Counted from the stretch's first letter, positions 33,771 through 44,966 are shown. The stretch: DNA of 64,000 nucleotides from Teichococcus aestuarii (GCF_003116135.1 NZ_PDOA01000003.1:62001-126000); one strand, 5' to 3'. Notes: generated from the letters alone by a model not told the origin. Made by a program: numbers and translations.

Positions 33771-34604
33771 CTAGGGCCTGGATGCAGGGCCGGCATGTGC
33801 GGCGAGGAAGGCCAGCGCTCTTGGCATGGCGAGCGCCCGCGCGGCGGGGTGGGCGCCGGCCGTCACCCGCCGGCCGTCGGGCAGTTCCAGGGCGCGCGGC
33901 GGCGCCTCGCCCGGTGCGTCGAAGCCATGGCCGGCGCCGGGGTAGAGCACCGCCTCCAACCGGCCCGGCGGCTGCGCCGCGGCCCAGCCCTGACAGAAGC
34001 GCGCGGGCGTCCAGTCATCCGCCTCGCCCAGCAGCAGCAGGAGGGGAATGGCGGCCATGGTGCCGGCCCGGCGGGCGGCGAGGCAGCCGGGATAGAAGGC
34101 CACCGCCGCCCGCACCAGCCCCGGCTCCGCCCGCGCGGCCGCCGCCAGCACCGTGCTGCCGCCATGCGACCAGCCGAGCAGCAGCACCCCGCCAGGCGCG
34201 GCCCAGCTCTGGGCCTGCGCCCAGGCGGCGGCGGCCAGGGCATCGGCCGCGCGCACCGGGTCCGGCCGCGCCGGGTGCTCCGGCCGGCCGCAGGCCGGGC
34301 CGAGGCCGCGGCTGCCGAAGCTGTCCGGGAACAGCACGGGGTGGCCGGCTTCCACCAGCCGCGCCGCCCAGTCCCGCTCCCGCGCCGGGGCGCGCATCGC
34401 CCCTGGCGGGCCGAGGCCGCCGCAGCCATGCAGCGCCACGACTGGAACGCCGAGCGGGGCACCGGCCGGCGGCAGGGCCAGCAGGGCGCGCAGCGGGGTG
34501 CCCTCCGGCCCGGGCAGGGTGACGGGCCGCAGCTCCACGGCCCGGGCGGCGGGCGGTGCCAGGGCGAGGAGTGGCAGCAACAGGGAGAGGAACAGGCGGC
34601 GCAT
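33771..34604 (-). CDS. Exported alpha/beta hydrolase (dienelactone hydrolase-like)
   Basis: A 277-residue protein with a signal peptide (MRRLFLSLLLPLLALAPPAARA). The alpha/beta-hydrolase fold shows VVALHGCGGLG for the oxyanion region, the nucleophile elbow GWSHGGS, an Asp in LLLGEADDWTP and a His in YPGAGHGFD. The DLH-type domain fits, but the substrate is unknown. The start is set by the signal peptide. It is divergent from the MetY-like gene. Confidence 0.82.
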   Translation of the reverse strand: MRRLFLSLLLPLLALAPPAARAVELRPVTLPGPEGTPLRALLALPPAGAPLGVPVVALHGCGGLGPPGAMRAPARERDWAARLVEAGHPVLFPDSFGSRGLGPACGRPEHPARPDPVRAADALAAAAWAQAQSWAAPGGVLLLGWSHGGSTVLAAAARAEPGLVRAAVAFYPGCLAARRAGTMAAIPLLLLLGEADDWTPARFCQGWAAAQPPGRLEAVLYPGAGHGFDAPGEAPPRALELPDGRRVTAGAHPAARALAMPRALAFLAAHAGPASRP

Positions 34605-34763
34605 GCGGCCGAGGCTGCCACCGCCACGCCGCCGCCGGGCATGAAATCGGCGCAAGGCGCAGGGTGGCCATGCGGCCGGCGGGCCAGGGCCGCGCGCATC
34701 GCCCCTTCCCCCCCGCCCCCGCCCCGTGGCACCACAGCCCCCACGAAAAGCGGGAGGCGCAGT

Positions 34764-37060
<2,297 letters not shown>

Positions 37061-37064
37061 AAGG

Positions 37065-37090
37065 CCGGGGGAGAAGGAATTCTCCCCCGG
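37065..37090 (+). terminator. Hairpin after hemB
   Basis: A 10-bp perfect stem (37065-37074, 37081-37090) with an AGGAAT loop is followed by GCCCCCTCATCTTCTTTCTG. The stem, loop and downstream C/T run closely match the element after pdxY. Confidence 0.65.
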
Positions 37091-37129
37091 GCCCCCTCAT
37101 CTTCTTTCTGTCAGAAAAAGGAGGGGGTT

Positions 37130-37149
37130 CGGGGGAGTTCCCTCCCCCG
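37130..37149 (-). terminator. Hairpin after the aldo/keto reductase gene
   Basis: CGGGGGAG and CTCCCCCG pair with a TTCC/GGAA loop; leftward the sequence continues AACCCCCTCCTTTTTCTG, giving a partial U run. It faces the hemB terminator across 39 nt. Confidence 0.6.
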
Positions 37150-37157
37150 ACCTTCCC

Positions 37158-38111
37158 TTACCCCACCGAGGCCCGGTCCAGCCGCTCGACATCTTCCGGA
37201 TCGAGCCGGAGCGCCGTCGCAGCCAGCAGTTCCTCCAGCTGCTCCAGCTTCGTCGCGCTGGCGATCGGCGCAGTGATGCCGGGCCGCGCCATCATCCAGG
37301 CCAGCGCCACCCGCGCGGGCGTGGCGCCGTGCCGCGCCGCCACCGCGTCCAGCGCCGCCAGGATGCCGAGGCCGCGCTCGTCCAGGTACTTGGCGACGCC
37401 CTGGCCGCGCGGGCTCTGCCCGAGATCGGCTTCCGAGCGGTACTTGCCGGTGAGGAAGCCGGCCGCGAGGGAGAAATAGGGAATCACCCCCAGCCCTTCC
37501 TCCTGGCAGACCGCCTCCAGCGCCGCCTCGTAGCGCATCCGCTCGGCGAGGTTGTAGTGCGGCTGCAGGCTTTCGTAGCGCGGCAGGCCGAGGCGGGCGC
37601 TGGTCTCCAGCGCCTCCCGCAGCCGCGGCGCCTCGTGGTTGGAGGCGCCGATGGCGCGCACCTTGCCCTCCCGGATCAGTTCCGCGAAGGCGCCGAGCGT
37701 CTCCTCCAGCGGCGTCTCCGGGTCGTCCTTGTGCGCCTGGTAGAGGTCGATCCGCTCGACGCGCAGGCGGCGCAGCGAATCTTCCACGGCGCGGCGGATA
37801 TAGGCGGCGGCCAGCCCCTTGCGGTCCGGCGCCAGCTCCATGCCCACCTTGGTGGCGATCACCACCTTCTCCCGCCGCCCGCCGCCCTGGGCCAGCCAGT
37901 TGCCGATCACCGTCTCCGACTCGCCGCCCTGGTGGCCGGGCGCCCAGACGGAATAGACATCGGCGGTGTCGATGAAATTGCCGCCCGCTTCCACGAAGCG
38001 GTCGAGCAGGCGGAAGCTGTCCGCCTCGCCCGCCGTCCAGCCGAAGACGTTGCCGCCGAGGCAGAGGGGCGAGACGCGCAGGCCGGAGCGGCCGAGTTCG
38101 CGCAGTTCCAT
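37158..38111 (-). CDS. Aldo/keto reductase
   Basis: A 317-residue NADPH-dependent reductase of the YghZ/IolS-like group. Motifs are the N-terminal LGRSGLRVSPLCLGGNVFGW, the catalytic FIDTADVYS (Asp/Tyr), the active-site His in YQAHKDDPETP and the cofactor segment GASNHEAPRL. Substrate is unknown. It is a single gene with hairpins on both sides. Confidence 0.9.
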   Translation of the reverse strand: MELRELGRSGLRVSPLCLGGNVFGWTAGEADSFRLLDRFVEAGGNFIDTADVYSVWAPGHQGGESETVIGNWLAQGGGRREKVVIATKVGMELAPDRKGLAAAYIRRAVEDSLRRLRVERIDLYQAHKDDPETPLEETLGAFAELIREGKVRAIGASNHEAPRLREALETSARLGLPRYESLQPHYNLAERMRYEAALEAVCQEEGLGVIPYFSLAAGFLTGKYRSEADLGQSPRGQGVAKYLDERGLGILAALDAVAARHGATPARVALAWMMARPGITAPIASATKLEQLEELLAATALRLDPEDVERLDRASVG

Positions 38112-38178
38112 GGCGGAATCTCCTTCCTGTCAGCCGGTCAGTATTGGCGCTTCCGGCCGGATGGGAAGCGCCGGATGC

Positions 38179-38215
38179 GCGGAGGGCGGCCCCCTGGCCG
38201 GGAGCCGCCCTCCGC
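38179..38215 (-). terminator. 12-bp hairpin after the esterase gene
   Basis: GCGGAGGGCGGC (38179-38190) and GCCGCCCTCCGC (38204-38215) pair perfectly with a 13-nt loop, 21 nt past the esterase stop codon and before the reductase gene on the same strand. Confidence 0.6.
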
Positions 38216-38236
38216 AGCCAGGTCAGGCGCTGTGCC

Positions 38237-39385
38237 TCAGCCGCGCGGCACGGGGCGGCGCGGCGGCTGCGGCGGCACGATGGTCGGCGCCGGCAGGGCG
38301 AAGGCGGAGCGCAGCTCGCCCGCCATGAAGCGCTGCGCCTCGCCGGCACGGGCCAGCAGCTGCGGATCGGCGCCGAAGAACTCGTGCGTCACGCCCGGGT
38401 AGTCCTGCGCCACCACCTGCACGCCCGCCGCGCGCAGCTTGTCGGCCAGCATCATGCCGTCGCTGCGCAGCGGGTCGATCTCGGCGGTGACGATGACGGC
38501 CTTGGGCAGGCCGCGCAGCTCGGCCCGGCCATAGACATTCAGCCGCGGGTCCTGCAGCTCGGCCGGGCCGCTGGTGTACTTCTCGACGAACCAGCGCATC
38601 ATCGCCGCGTTCAGCGGCTTGGCCATGGCGTTCTCGCGGTAGGAGGGCGTGGTCATGTCGGTGCCGGCCACCGGGTAGATCAGGCCCATTGCCACCGGCA
38701 GCGGCGCGCGCGCCTCGCGGGCCGACATGGCGGTGGTGATCGCCAGGTTGCCGCCGGCGCTCTCGCCCACCACGGCCACGCGGGAGAGGTCGGCGCCAAG
38801 CTGCGCCGCGTTCTGCACCGCCCAGATGTAGGAGGTGTAGGCGTCGTCATGCGCGGAGGGGAACTTGTTCTCCGGCGCCTGGCGGTAGTGCACCGAGAGC
38901 ACCACGGCCTGCGCCTCGGCGGCCAGGGCGCGGGCCGAGGCGTCGTAGGTGTCGAGGTCGGCGATGACGAAGCCGCCGCCATGGTAGTAGACGATCAGCG
39001 GCAGCAGGGCGCGCGGCGGCTGGCCGGCGCGCGGCGGCTCCACGGGGCTGTAGAGGCGGGCCATCAGCGGCCCGGCATTGCCCGGGATCTCCAGGTCGCG
39101 CACCACCGGTAGCGGGCGCGGCGCGACGGGCAGGCCCTGGGCGCGCAGCCGGTGCTTCACCGCGTCGGCCATGCCGGGCTGGCGGCGCGCTTCCTCGGCG
39201 CTCAGTGTCTCGATCGGCTTGGGGTTCAGCGCCTGCAGGCTCTCCAGCAGCGCACGCATCTGCGGATCGGCCTTGCCGGTCGGGTCGGCGGGGGGCAGCG
39301 GCATCGGCTCGGTGGCGCAGGCGGCCACCAGACCGGCCAGGCCCATCGGCAGCAGCAGGCTGGCGCGGCGGGACATCATCGTCAT
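38237..39385 (-). CDS. Alpha/beta-hydrolase lipoprotein (hormone-sensitive lipase-like esterase)
   Basis: A 382-residue esterase of the HSL family. The oxyanion motif IVYYHGGGFVIAD, the nucleophile in VVGESAGGN and the His in YPGVTHEFFG are all present, with the Asp in AEIDPLRSDG. The N-terminus is a lipoprotein-type signal (LLLPMGLAGLVAAC), so it is membrane-anchored or periplasmic. Start 39385 has GAGGAG 6 nt upstream, which decides it over an ATG at 39406. The C-terminal tail is Pro/Arg-rich. Confidence 0.87.
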   Translation of the reverse strand: MTMMSRRASLLLPMGLAGLVAACATEPMPLPPADPTGKADPQMRALLESLQALNPKPIETLSAEEARRQPGMADAVKHRLRAQGLPVAPRPLPVVRDLEIPGNAGPLMARLYSPVEPPRAGQPPRALLPLIVYYHGGGFVIADLDTYDASARALAAEAQAVVLSVHYRQAPENKFPSAHDDAYTSYIWAVQNAAQLGADLSRVAVVGESAGGNLAITTAMSAREARAPLPVAMGLIYPVAGTDMTTPSYRENAMAKPLNAAMMRWFVEKYTSGPAELQDPRLNVYGRAELRGLPKAVIVTAEIDPLRSDGMMLADKLRAAGVQVVAQDYPGVTHEFFGADPQLLARAGEAQRFMAGELRSAFALPAPTIVPPQPPRRPVPRG

Positions 39386-39468
39386 CAGTATCTCCTCGGG
39401 AGCCACCCGCGTGTCGGCGGGCGGCCTTGCGAGGGCGGAACGTCAGGCCGGCGCTTTTGGTTGCCCGG

Positions 39469-39494
39469 CTCCCGCTTGCGGCCCGGAGCGGGAG
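39469..39494 (-). terminator. Hairpin after the CoA-transferase gene
   Basis: CTCCCGCT and AGCGGGAG pair across a 10-nt loop, 46 nt past the CoA-transferase stop codon. No clear U run follows; likely the end of the malonate operon. Confidence 0.4.
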
Positions 39495-39540
39495 GAGGCG
39501 CCGCCGCCCTCCCCCGCCCCGCCTGTTCAGACGATAAAGC

Positions 39541-40743
39541 TCAGACGATGCCTCCCTGGCGCATCGCCGCGATCTCCGCCTCCGAGTAGCCGAGGCCGGA
39601 GAGCACGCTCTCCGTGTGCTGCCCCAGCACCGGCGCGGCGGAGCGGTAGTCGGGCGGGGTGGCGGAGAGCTTCACCGGGTTGGCGATGACCTTCACGCTC
39701 TCGCCCGAGGCGTGCGGCATCTCCACCACCATGTTGCGCGCCACCACATGCGGGTCGGCGAAGACATCCTTCAGCGTGTTGATCGGGCCGCAGCCGATCT
39801 TCAGCGCCTCCAGCTTCTCGATCCACTCCTTGGTGGGGCGGGTCTTCGTCACCGCCGTCAGCGTCTCGGTCACCAGGGCGCGGTTGCCGACGCGGGCGGC
39901 GTTGGTGGCGTAGCGCTCGTCGGCCAGCAGGTGCTCCAGCGCGAAGTTCTTGCAGAAGCGCTCGAAGGTCGGGTCGTTGCCGATGGAGAGCACCATGTAG
40001 CCATCGGCGGTGGGAAAGACCTGGTAGGGCACGATGTTGGGGTGCTGGTTGCCGAGGCGCGGCGGGTTCTCGCCGGTGGCCAGGTAGTTCATGCCCTGGT
40101 TGGCGAGCCAGGCCACATGCGTGTCCAGCATGCCGATGTCGATCTGCTGGCCCTGCCCTGTCGCCTGCTTGTGGCGCAGCGCCGCGAGCACGCCGATGGT
40201 GCCGTAGAGGCCGGCGAACAGGTCGGCCACCGGGATGCCCACCTTCTGCGGCTCGCCCTCCGGCTCGCCGGTGAGCGACATGACGCCGCCCATCGCCTGG
40301 ATCAGCGCGTCGTAGCCCGGGCGCGGCGCATAGGGGCCGGTCTGGCCGAAGCCGGTGATCGAGCAGTAGATCAGCCCCGGATACTTTTCCTTCAGCTGCT
40401 CCCAGCCGAGGCCGTACTTGGCGAGCGCGCCGACCTTGAAGTTCTCGACCAGGATGTCGGCCGTCTCCAGCAGCTTGTGGACGATGGCCTGGCCCTCGGG
40501 GCGGGCGATGTCCACCGTCACCGACTGCTTGTTGCGATTGACGCCGACGAAATAGGCGCTCTCCCGCGTGTTCGGCACATAGGGCGGGGCGAAGCCGCGG
40601 GTGTCGTCGCCCGCCTCGGGGCGCTCGATCTTGATCACCTCGGCACCCAGGTCGCCCAGCATCTGCGTGCAGGTGGGGCCCGCCAGCACCCGGGTCAGGT
40701 CCACCACGCGCAGGCCCCTCAGCGGGCCGGTCGGCTCAGTCAT
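39541..40743 (-). CDS. Class III (CaiB/BaiF) CoA-transferase
   Basis: A 400-residue family III CoA-transferase. The catalytic Asp is Asp174 in VGIPVADLFAGLYG, and the N-terminal LRGLRVVDLTRVLAGP and VENFKVGALAKYGLG are typical. These enzymes move CoA between carboxylic acids through a mixed anhydride. It is the last gene of a leftward series: GntR regulator, malonyl-CoA decarboxylase, MatC-like carrier, CoA-transferase. The likely acceptor is malonate, with acetyl- or succinyl-CoA as donor (inference). Confidence 0.85.
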   Translation of the reverse strand: MTEPTGPLRGLRVVDLTRVLAGPTCTQMLGDLGAEVIKIERPEAGDDTRGFAPPYVPNTRESAYFVGVNRNKQSVTVDIARPEGQAIVHKLLETADILVENFKVGALAKYGLGWEQLKEKYPGLIYCSITGFGQTGPYAPRPGYDALIQAMGGVMSLTGEPEGEPQKVGIPVADLFAGLYGTIGVLAALRHKQATGQGQQIDIGMLDTHVAWLANQGMNYLATGENPPRLGNQHPNIVPYQVFPTADGYMVLSIGNDPTFERFCKNFALEHLLADERYATNAARVGNRALVTETLTAVTKTRPTKEWIEKLEALKIGCGPINTLKDVFADPHVVARNMVVEMPHASGESVKVIANPVKLSATPPDYRSAAPVLGQHTESVLSGLGYSEAEIAAMRQGGIV

Positions 40744-40875
40744 CGCTTCTGTCTTCCGTTTGCTGTCAACACTTACCACGGGTCGGGCGGCGTCGGCCGG
40801 CTTTCCGGCCACGCCCCATCAAGCCAGAAGCGGCGGCGGAGGGCCAGCCCACCCAAGCCGCTTCCGGCATGCCTC

Positions 40876-42198
40876 TCACAGCCAGCCGGGCACGATCAGC
40901 ACCGCCCAGGCCAGCAGCGGCCCCGCCACCACGACGAGGCCGCTGTAGACGAGGAAGCGGCGGAACAGCTTCTCCCGCTCGCCCTCCGGCGCGTTGGCCA
41001 GCACCAGCGCGCCATTGGTCGAGAAGGGGCTGACATCGACAATGGTGGCCGAGATGGCCAGCGCGGCGATCATGCCGACCGCCCCGACCTCGCCCCCCGC
41101 CAGGAAGGGCACGGCGAGCGGGATGATGGCCCCCAGCACGCCGGTGGAGGAGGCGAAGGCCGAGACCACGCCGCCGATGTAGCAGAGCAGCAGCGCCCCC
41201 AGCAGCGGCGCGCCGAGGGCCACGACGCTGCCGCTCACCAGATCGACCGCGCCCGATTTCTGCAGCACGCCGACATAGGTGATGACGCCGGCGATCAGCA
41301 GCACGGTGGACCAGCTCACCTTGTCCACCGTGCCCTTCTGGGATTCGGGCGCCACCAGGGCCAGCGCCACGGCCACGGTGATGGCCATCAGGCCGACGTT
41401 CAGCCCGAAGGCGAGCGAGCCGACGCCGAGCACGAGCAGCCCCAGCAGCGTCAGGCCGCGCTGGGCGTCGAGGGCGGGCACGGCGTGCGGCTCCCCGCCC
41501 TTCGGCGCGGCGGGGGTGCCGCCATGGCCACGCACCGGCAGCGAGGGGCGGCCGCCTTCCTCGAACTCGTCATGCGCCACGCCGTCGCGCCGGCCGATCA
41601 GCCGGGCACCGCCGAAGACGAAGTACACCGCCACGGCGACCGCCAGGTTGAACAGCAGGCTGGCCAGGAACAGCACCATCTCGTCGCCCGGCAGCCCGGC
41701 GCGCTCGACGATCTGGTTGGTGATGCCGCCATAGATCGAGATGGGTGAGAAGCCGCCGCCCTGCGCGCCATGCACCACCAGCAGGCCCATCATCAGCGGG
41801 TCGATGTTGTAGTGGCGGGCGAAGCGGAGCGCGATGGGCGCGATGATCGCCACCGCCGCCGGACTGACCGCGCCGATGGCGGTGAGGATGGCGGCGACGC
41901 CGAACATCACCCAGGGAATGGCGGCGATGCGCCCGCCCACCGCCCGCACCGCCCAGTGCACCAGCAGGTCGATGGTGCCGTTCTTCTGCGCGATGGCGAA
42001 GAGGTAGGTAATGCCCACCAGGGTGACGAACAGGTCGCCCGGGAAGCCGGCCAGGATCTGGCTGGCCGTCATGCCGACCGCGAAGACACCGATGAGGAAG
42101 GCCAGGGCGAAGGCCAGCGCGCCCATGTTGATGGGCAGCGCCGTGCCCAGGATGAACATCACGACAAGCCCCATCGTGGAGGCGAGAGCGGGTGACAT
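40876..42198 (-). CDS. matC: MatC-like dicarboxylate (malonate) carrier
   Basis: A 440-residue inner-membrane carrier with about 11-12 hydrophobic segments, related to the MatC/SLC13 ion-transporter group. The N-terminal third shows GIFAVGM-type and ITYLFAIAQKNGTID segments; VVHGAQGGGFSPISIYGG and SPFSTNGALVLA are putative substrate loops. A hydrophilic loop (about residues 210-245) separates the two halves. Position between malonyl-CoA decarboxylase and CoA-transferase genes suggests malonate import. Confidence 0.82.
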   Translation of the reverse strand: MSPALASTMGLVVMFILGTALPINMGALAFALAFLIGVFAVGMTASQILAGFPGDLFVTLVGITYLFAIAQKNGTIDLLVHWAVRAVGGRIAAIPWVMFGVAAILTAIGAVSPAAVAIIAPIALRFARHYNIDPLMMGLLVVHGAQGGGFSPISIYGGITNQIVERAGLPGDEMVLFLASLLFNLAVAVAVYFVFGGARLIGRRDGVAHDEFEEGGRPSLPVRGHGGTPAAPKGGEPHAVPALDAQRGLTLLGLLVLGVGSLAFGLNVGLMAITVAVALALVAPESQKGTVDKVSWSTVLLIAGVITYVGVLQKSGAVDLVSGSVVALGAPLLGALLLCYIGGVVSAFASSTGVLGAIIPLAVPFLAGGEVGAVGMIAALAISATIVDVSPFSTNGALVLANAPEGEREKLFRRFLVYSGLVVVAGPLLAWAVLIVPGWL

Positions 42199-42269
42199 GG
42201 TCTTGGATCGTTCCTGCGGCTGGACGGGGCCGATGGGCTGCCGGTGGCTTCTTGGCGCCTGTGCGTTGC

Positions 42270-42300
42270 GGAAAGGCGGCGCGGCGCGGGGCCGCCTTCC
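42270..42300 (-). terminator. Imperfect GC hairpin between malonyl-CoA decarboxylase and carrier genes
   Basis: GGAAAGGCGGC pairs with GCCGCCTTCC with one bulged A and a 10-nt loop, in the 219-nt gap between the two genes. No U run. It may trim or partly terminate the transcript. I see nothing else in this gap. Confidence 0.35.
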
Positions 42301-42417
42301 TGTTCGGTGCCCCCGGCGCCGCGCTGCCGCTTGGCCCGGGGCTTTAGGGCAGAACGGGCGGGCGGTGGAACCCTCCCCCGCCGCCTGTCCCGCCCGCCGG
42401 GGCCATGGCCCCGCGGG

Positions 42418-43956
42418 TCAGGAGGCGGCGTTCTCGCGCGGGGGCGGGGCGGGCGCGGCCGGCTCCGGCGCCCCGCCGCTGCCGCCCAGCAGGCGCGGCA
42501 GCCGGGCGCGGGCGCCGCCGGTTGCCGGCGCCGGCAGGCGCGGCTGGGCCAGCATGGCCTCCACCGCCGCCGAGCGCGCCACCGTGCCGGAGCGGGTGAA
42601 GGCCTCGTGGTTGGCCTCGATGCTGTCGGGGTCGTAGAGGTAGTTCACCATCACCCCGTGCGATTCCTCCAGGCCACGCGGCGCGGTGTTGCCCAGCCAG
42701 TTGATGCGCTCCAGCCGCGCGCCATTGCCGAGGTGGAAGCGCGCCACCGGGTCGATGTTGCCCATGCCGGTGTTGGGGCGGGTCAGGTACTCGGCGGCCA
42801 GCCGCATCAGCGGGCCGCGCAGCGCCGCCTCGCGCGCCGGGTCGCGCCACCACTCGCCCTCGGCCACCTGCTCCAGCAGCGCGGCGGTGGAGAGGGGCCC
42901 GGCCTCGGCCACGCTCTCCTCCTGCGCGGGCGGCAGCAGGGCGGCCAGCGCGCCCCGCTCCTCCGGGGTGAGGGCCTGGCCATCGCGGTCCAGCCGGCGC
43001 TTCAGCCAGCGGCGGAAGCCCGGCACGGGCGAGAGGGTGGAGAAGTGCTTCAGCCCCGGCAGGTCGGCCTTCAGCTCCTCCACCACCTGCTTGATCAGGA
43101 AGTTGCCGAAGGAGATGCCGCGCAGCCCCTCCTGGCAGTTGGAGATGGAGTAGAAGATGGCGGTGTCGAACCCGGCGGGCGGCTGCGGCGCCGGGTCGCG
43201 GCTGAGCGCCAGCAGCGGCTGGATGGCGCCGGCCAGCCCCTTCACCAGCGCCACCTCGACGAAGATCAGCGGCTCGCCCGGCAGGGCGCGGTGGAAGAAG
43301 CCGAAGCAGCGCCGGTCCGGCGCGAGGCGGCGGCGGAGGTCCTCCCAGCCCTGGATCTCGTGCACCGCCTCGTAGCGGATCAGCTTCTCCAGGATGGCGG
43401 CGGGGGTGTCCCAGTCGATCCGGCGCAGCTCCAGGAAGCCGCGGTTGAACCAGGAGGTGAAGAGGTGGCGCAGGTCGGAATCCAGCGGCTTCAGCGCCGG
43501 CTCGCGCTTCAGCCCGGCCAGCAGCTCGGTGCGCAGCGCCACCAGCGCGGCGGTGCCGCCGGGCGCCATGTTCATCCGCCGCAGCAGCTCCTGGCGGGGC
43601 GGCTCGGCGCATTCGAACAGCGCCATGGCCCGCTCGGCCGAGGGCTCGGCCAGGTAGGCCTCAGCGGCGGCGCGCAGGCTCTCCTGGTCGGGCAGGAAGT
43701 TGCCGGCGAGGAAATGGCGGAAGGCGGCGCGGTCGCCCGCCTCCAGCGTGCCCAGCACCTGCAGCAGCTCGCGCGCCACGGCCGCGCCGGAGGCCTCGCC
43801 CCGCTCGGAGAGCAGCGCCATGGCCAGCAGCCGCGCGCGGTCCAGCGGCGGGGTGGCGGCGCCGGGCACGTCGGCATAGGGCCGGCCGCGATCGGCGATC
43901 CCGGACCAGAGCCGCTCGATCCAGGTGCGCGCGCCAAGGGTGATGGACAGCGCCAT
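42418..43956 (-). CDS. matA: Malonyl-CoA decarboxylase
   Basis: A 512-residue malonyl-CoA decarboxylase that releases CO2 to form acetyl-CoA. The helical N-terminal domain runs to about residue 180. The GNAT-like catalytic domain has HFSTLSPVPGFRRWL, where the catalytic Ser lies, and ESHGVMVNYLYD with the catalytic His. The C-terminal 40 residues are Pro/Ala-rich and not conserved. GGGAGGAAG precedes the ATG. A GntR gene lies directly upstream and carrier and CoA-transferase genes downstream. Confidence 0.93.
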   Translation of the reverse strand: MALSITLGARTWIERLWSGIADRGRPYADVPGAATPPLDRARLLAMALLSERGEASGAAVARELLQVLGTLEAGDRAAFRHFLAGNFLPDQESLRAAAEAYLAEPSAERAMALFECAEPPRQELLRRMNMAPGGTAALVALRTELLAGLKREPALKPLDSDLRHLFTSWFNRGFLELRRIDWDTPAAILEKLIRYEAVHEIQGWEDLRRRLAPDRRCFGFFHRALPGEPLIFVEVALVKGLAGAIQPLLALSRDPAPQPPAGFDTAIFYSISNCQEGLRGISFGNFLIKQVVEELKADLPGLKHFSTLSPVPGFRRWLKRRLDRDGQALTPEERGALAALLPPAQEESVAEAGPLSTAALLEQVAEGEWWRDPAREAALRGPLMRLAAEYLTRPNTGMGNIDPVARFHLGNGARLERINWLGNTAPRGLEESHGVMVNYLYDPDSIEANHEAFTRSGTVARSAAVEAMLAQPRLPAPATGGARARLPRLLGGSGGAPEPAAPAPPPRENAAS

Positions 43957-44070
43957 GGAACTTCCTCCCGCATAGCGGGGCGTGCTACCCGCAGCCCCAG
44001 GCCAGCCAGTAGAGCGCAGGCCAGGCGGTACGGGAACCGGAAATTATGCGGCGCCCCGTTCCGCATGAAC

Positions 44071-44084
44071 TTTTGTATGCAAAA
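44071..44084. promoter_or_regulatory. Palindromic GntR operator before the malonyl-CoA decarboxylase gene
   Basis: TTTTGTATGCAAAA is a near-perfect palindrome (TTTTG/CAAAA arms) in the 137-nt gap between the GntR and decarboxylase genes. The TTGTATGCAA core is one base from the TTGTATACAA palindrome typical of FCD-type regulators. It is the only low-GC island nearby. Confidence 0.6.
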
Positions 44085-44093
44085 CTCCGCGGA

Positions 44094-44777
44094 TCAGTTC
44101 GCTTCGCCCACAATTTCCCGGAGATCACCCTGCATGAAGCGCGCCAGCGCGGCGCTGGCGGAAAGCATGTGCGCCCGCATCAGCTGCGCCGCCTCGTCCC
44201 CTGCCCCGCGCAGCATACGCTCCAGCACCGCTTGGTGCTCGGCATAGGATTGCTCGATGCGCCGGTCGCCCCGGTACTGGGCGCGGCGATAGGGGGCCAG
44301 GCGCTGCCGCAGCCCCGCCGCGTGCTCGGCCAGCACGCCGTTGTGGGTGCCGCGGTAGATCAGCTCGTGGAAGCCCTGGTTGTAGGCATCATAGGCCGCC
44401 AGCGCCCCGGGCCGCTCCTCCGGGCAGGGGTGGAAGCCGGCCTGGAGCGCCTGGAGGGCGAAGCGCTCGGTGGCCGTCATCCGCCAGGTAGCGAAGCGGG
44501 CGCACATCGCCTCCGTCTCGGCCAGCAGTTCGAACAGCTCGCCCAGCCGCTCCAGCGAGACCCGCGCCACCCGGGCGCCCCGGCGCGGGGTGATCTCCAC
44601 CATGCCCTGCGCCGCCAGCTCGCGCAGCGCCTCGCGCACCGGGGTTCGGGAGGCGCCGAAGCGCCCGGCCAGCGCGCCCTCGTCGATCTCGCTGCCGGGC
44701 GGCAGGCGGCCGGCGGTGATGTCGTCGGCCAGGCGCAGGCGGATGGTCTCGGCCAGGGTGGGCGATGCAAGGCTCAT
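44094..44777 (-). CDS. matR: GntR family regulator (FCD), MatR-like
   Basis: A 227-residue regulator. The winged HTH (about residues 10-75) includes LPPGSEIDEGALAGRFGASRTPVREALREL. The FCD domain has YNQGFHELIYRGTHN with the metal-binding His and AEHQAVLERM. It is first in a leftward series with malonate genes, and a palindrome lies between it and the decarboxylase gene, so it probably represses them until malonate or a CoA ester binds (inference). Confidence 0.87.
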   Translation of the reverse strand: MSLASPTLAETIRLRLADDITAGRLPPGSEIDEGALAGRFGASRTPVREALRELAAQGMVEITPRRGARVARVSLERLGELFELLAETEAMCARFATWRMTATERFALQALQAGFHPCPEERPGALAAYDAYNQGFHELIYRGTHNGVLAEHAAGLRQRLAPYRRAQYRGDRRIEQSYAEHQAVLERMLRGAGDEAAQLMRAHMLSASAALARFMQGDLREIVGEAN

Positions 44778-44850
44778 GGGGGCGGATGCTGCCCCCGCCC
44801 CGCGCCCGCCACAAGACGCACACCACGAGGCAGGGCGCCGGGTCAACTTG

Positions 44851-44889
44851 ATGGGTTGCCGGGATGGGTTGCCGGCATGGGTTGCCCTG
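44851..44889. repeat. Three 13-bp tandem repeats in the GntR/aldehyde dehydrogenase divergent region
   Basis: ATGGGTTGCCGGG, ATGGGTTGCCGGC and ATGGGTTGCCCTG lie head to tail between the divergent start codons, 77 nt before the aldehyde dehydrogenase ATG. Their regular spacing could mark a protein-binding site or a simple slippage array. Confidence 0.75.
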
Positions 44890-44966
44890 GCGCGTGGCCC
44901 GGCGCATCGTCCGCGGCCAAACCGTTTCCGCGGCCGGGCCGTTCCGGCCGAACCAGGAGGAAAGCC

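Noticed and set aside
39541-40743. Formyl-CoA:oxalate CoA-transferase
   Set aside because: Family III sequence allows it, but no oxalyl-CoA decarboxylase is present and the neighbours are malonate genes.
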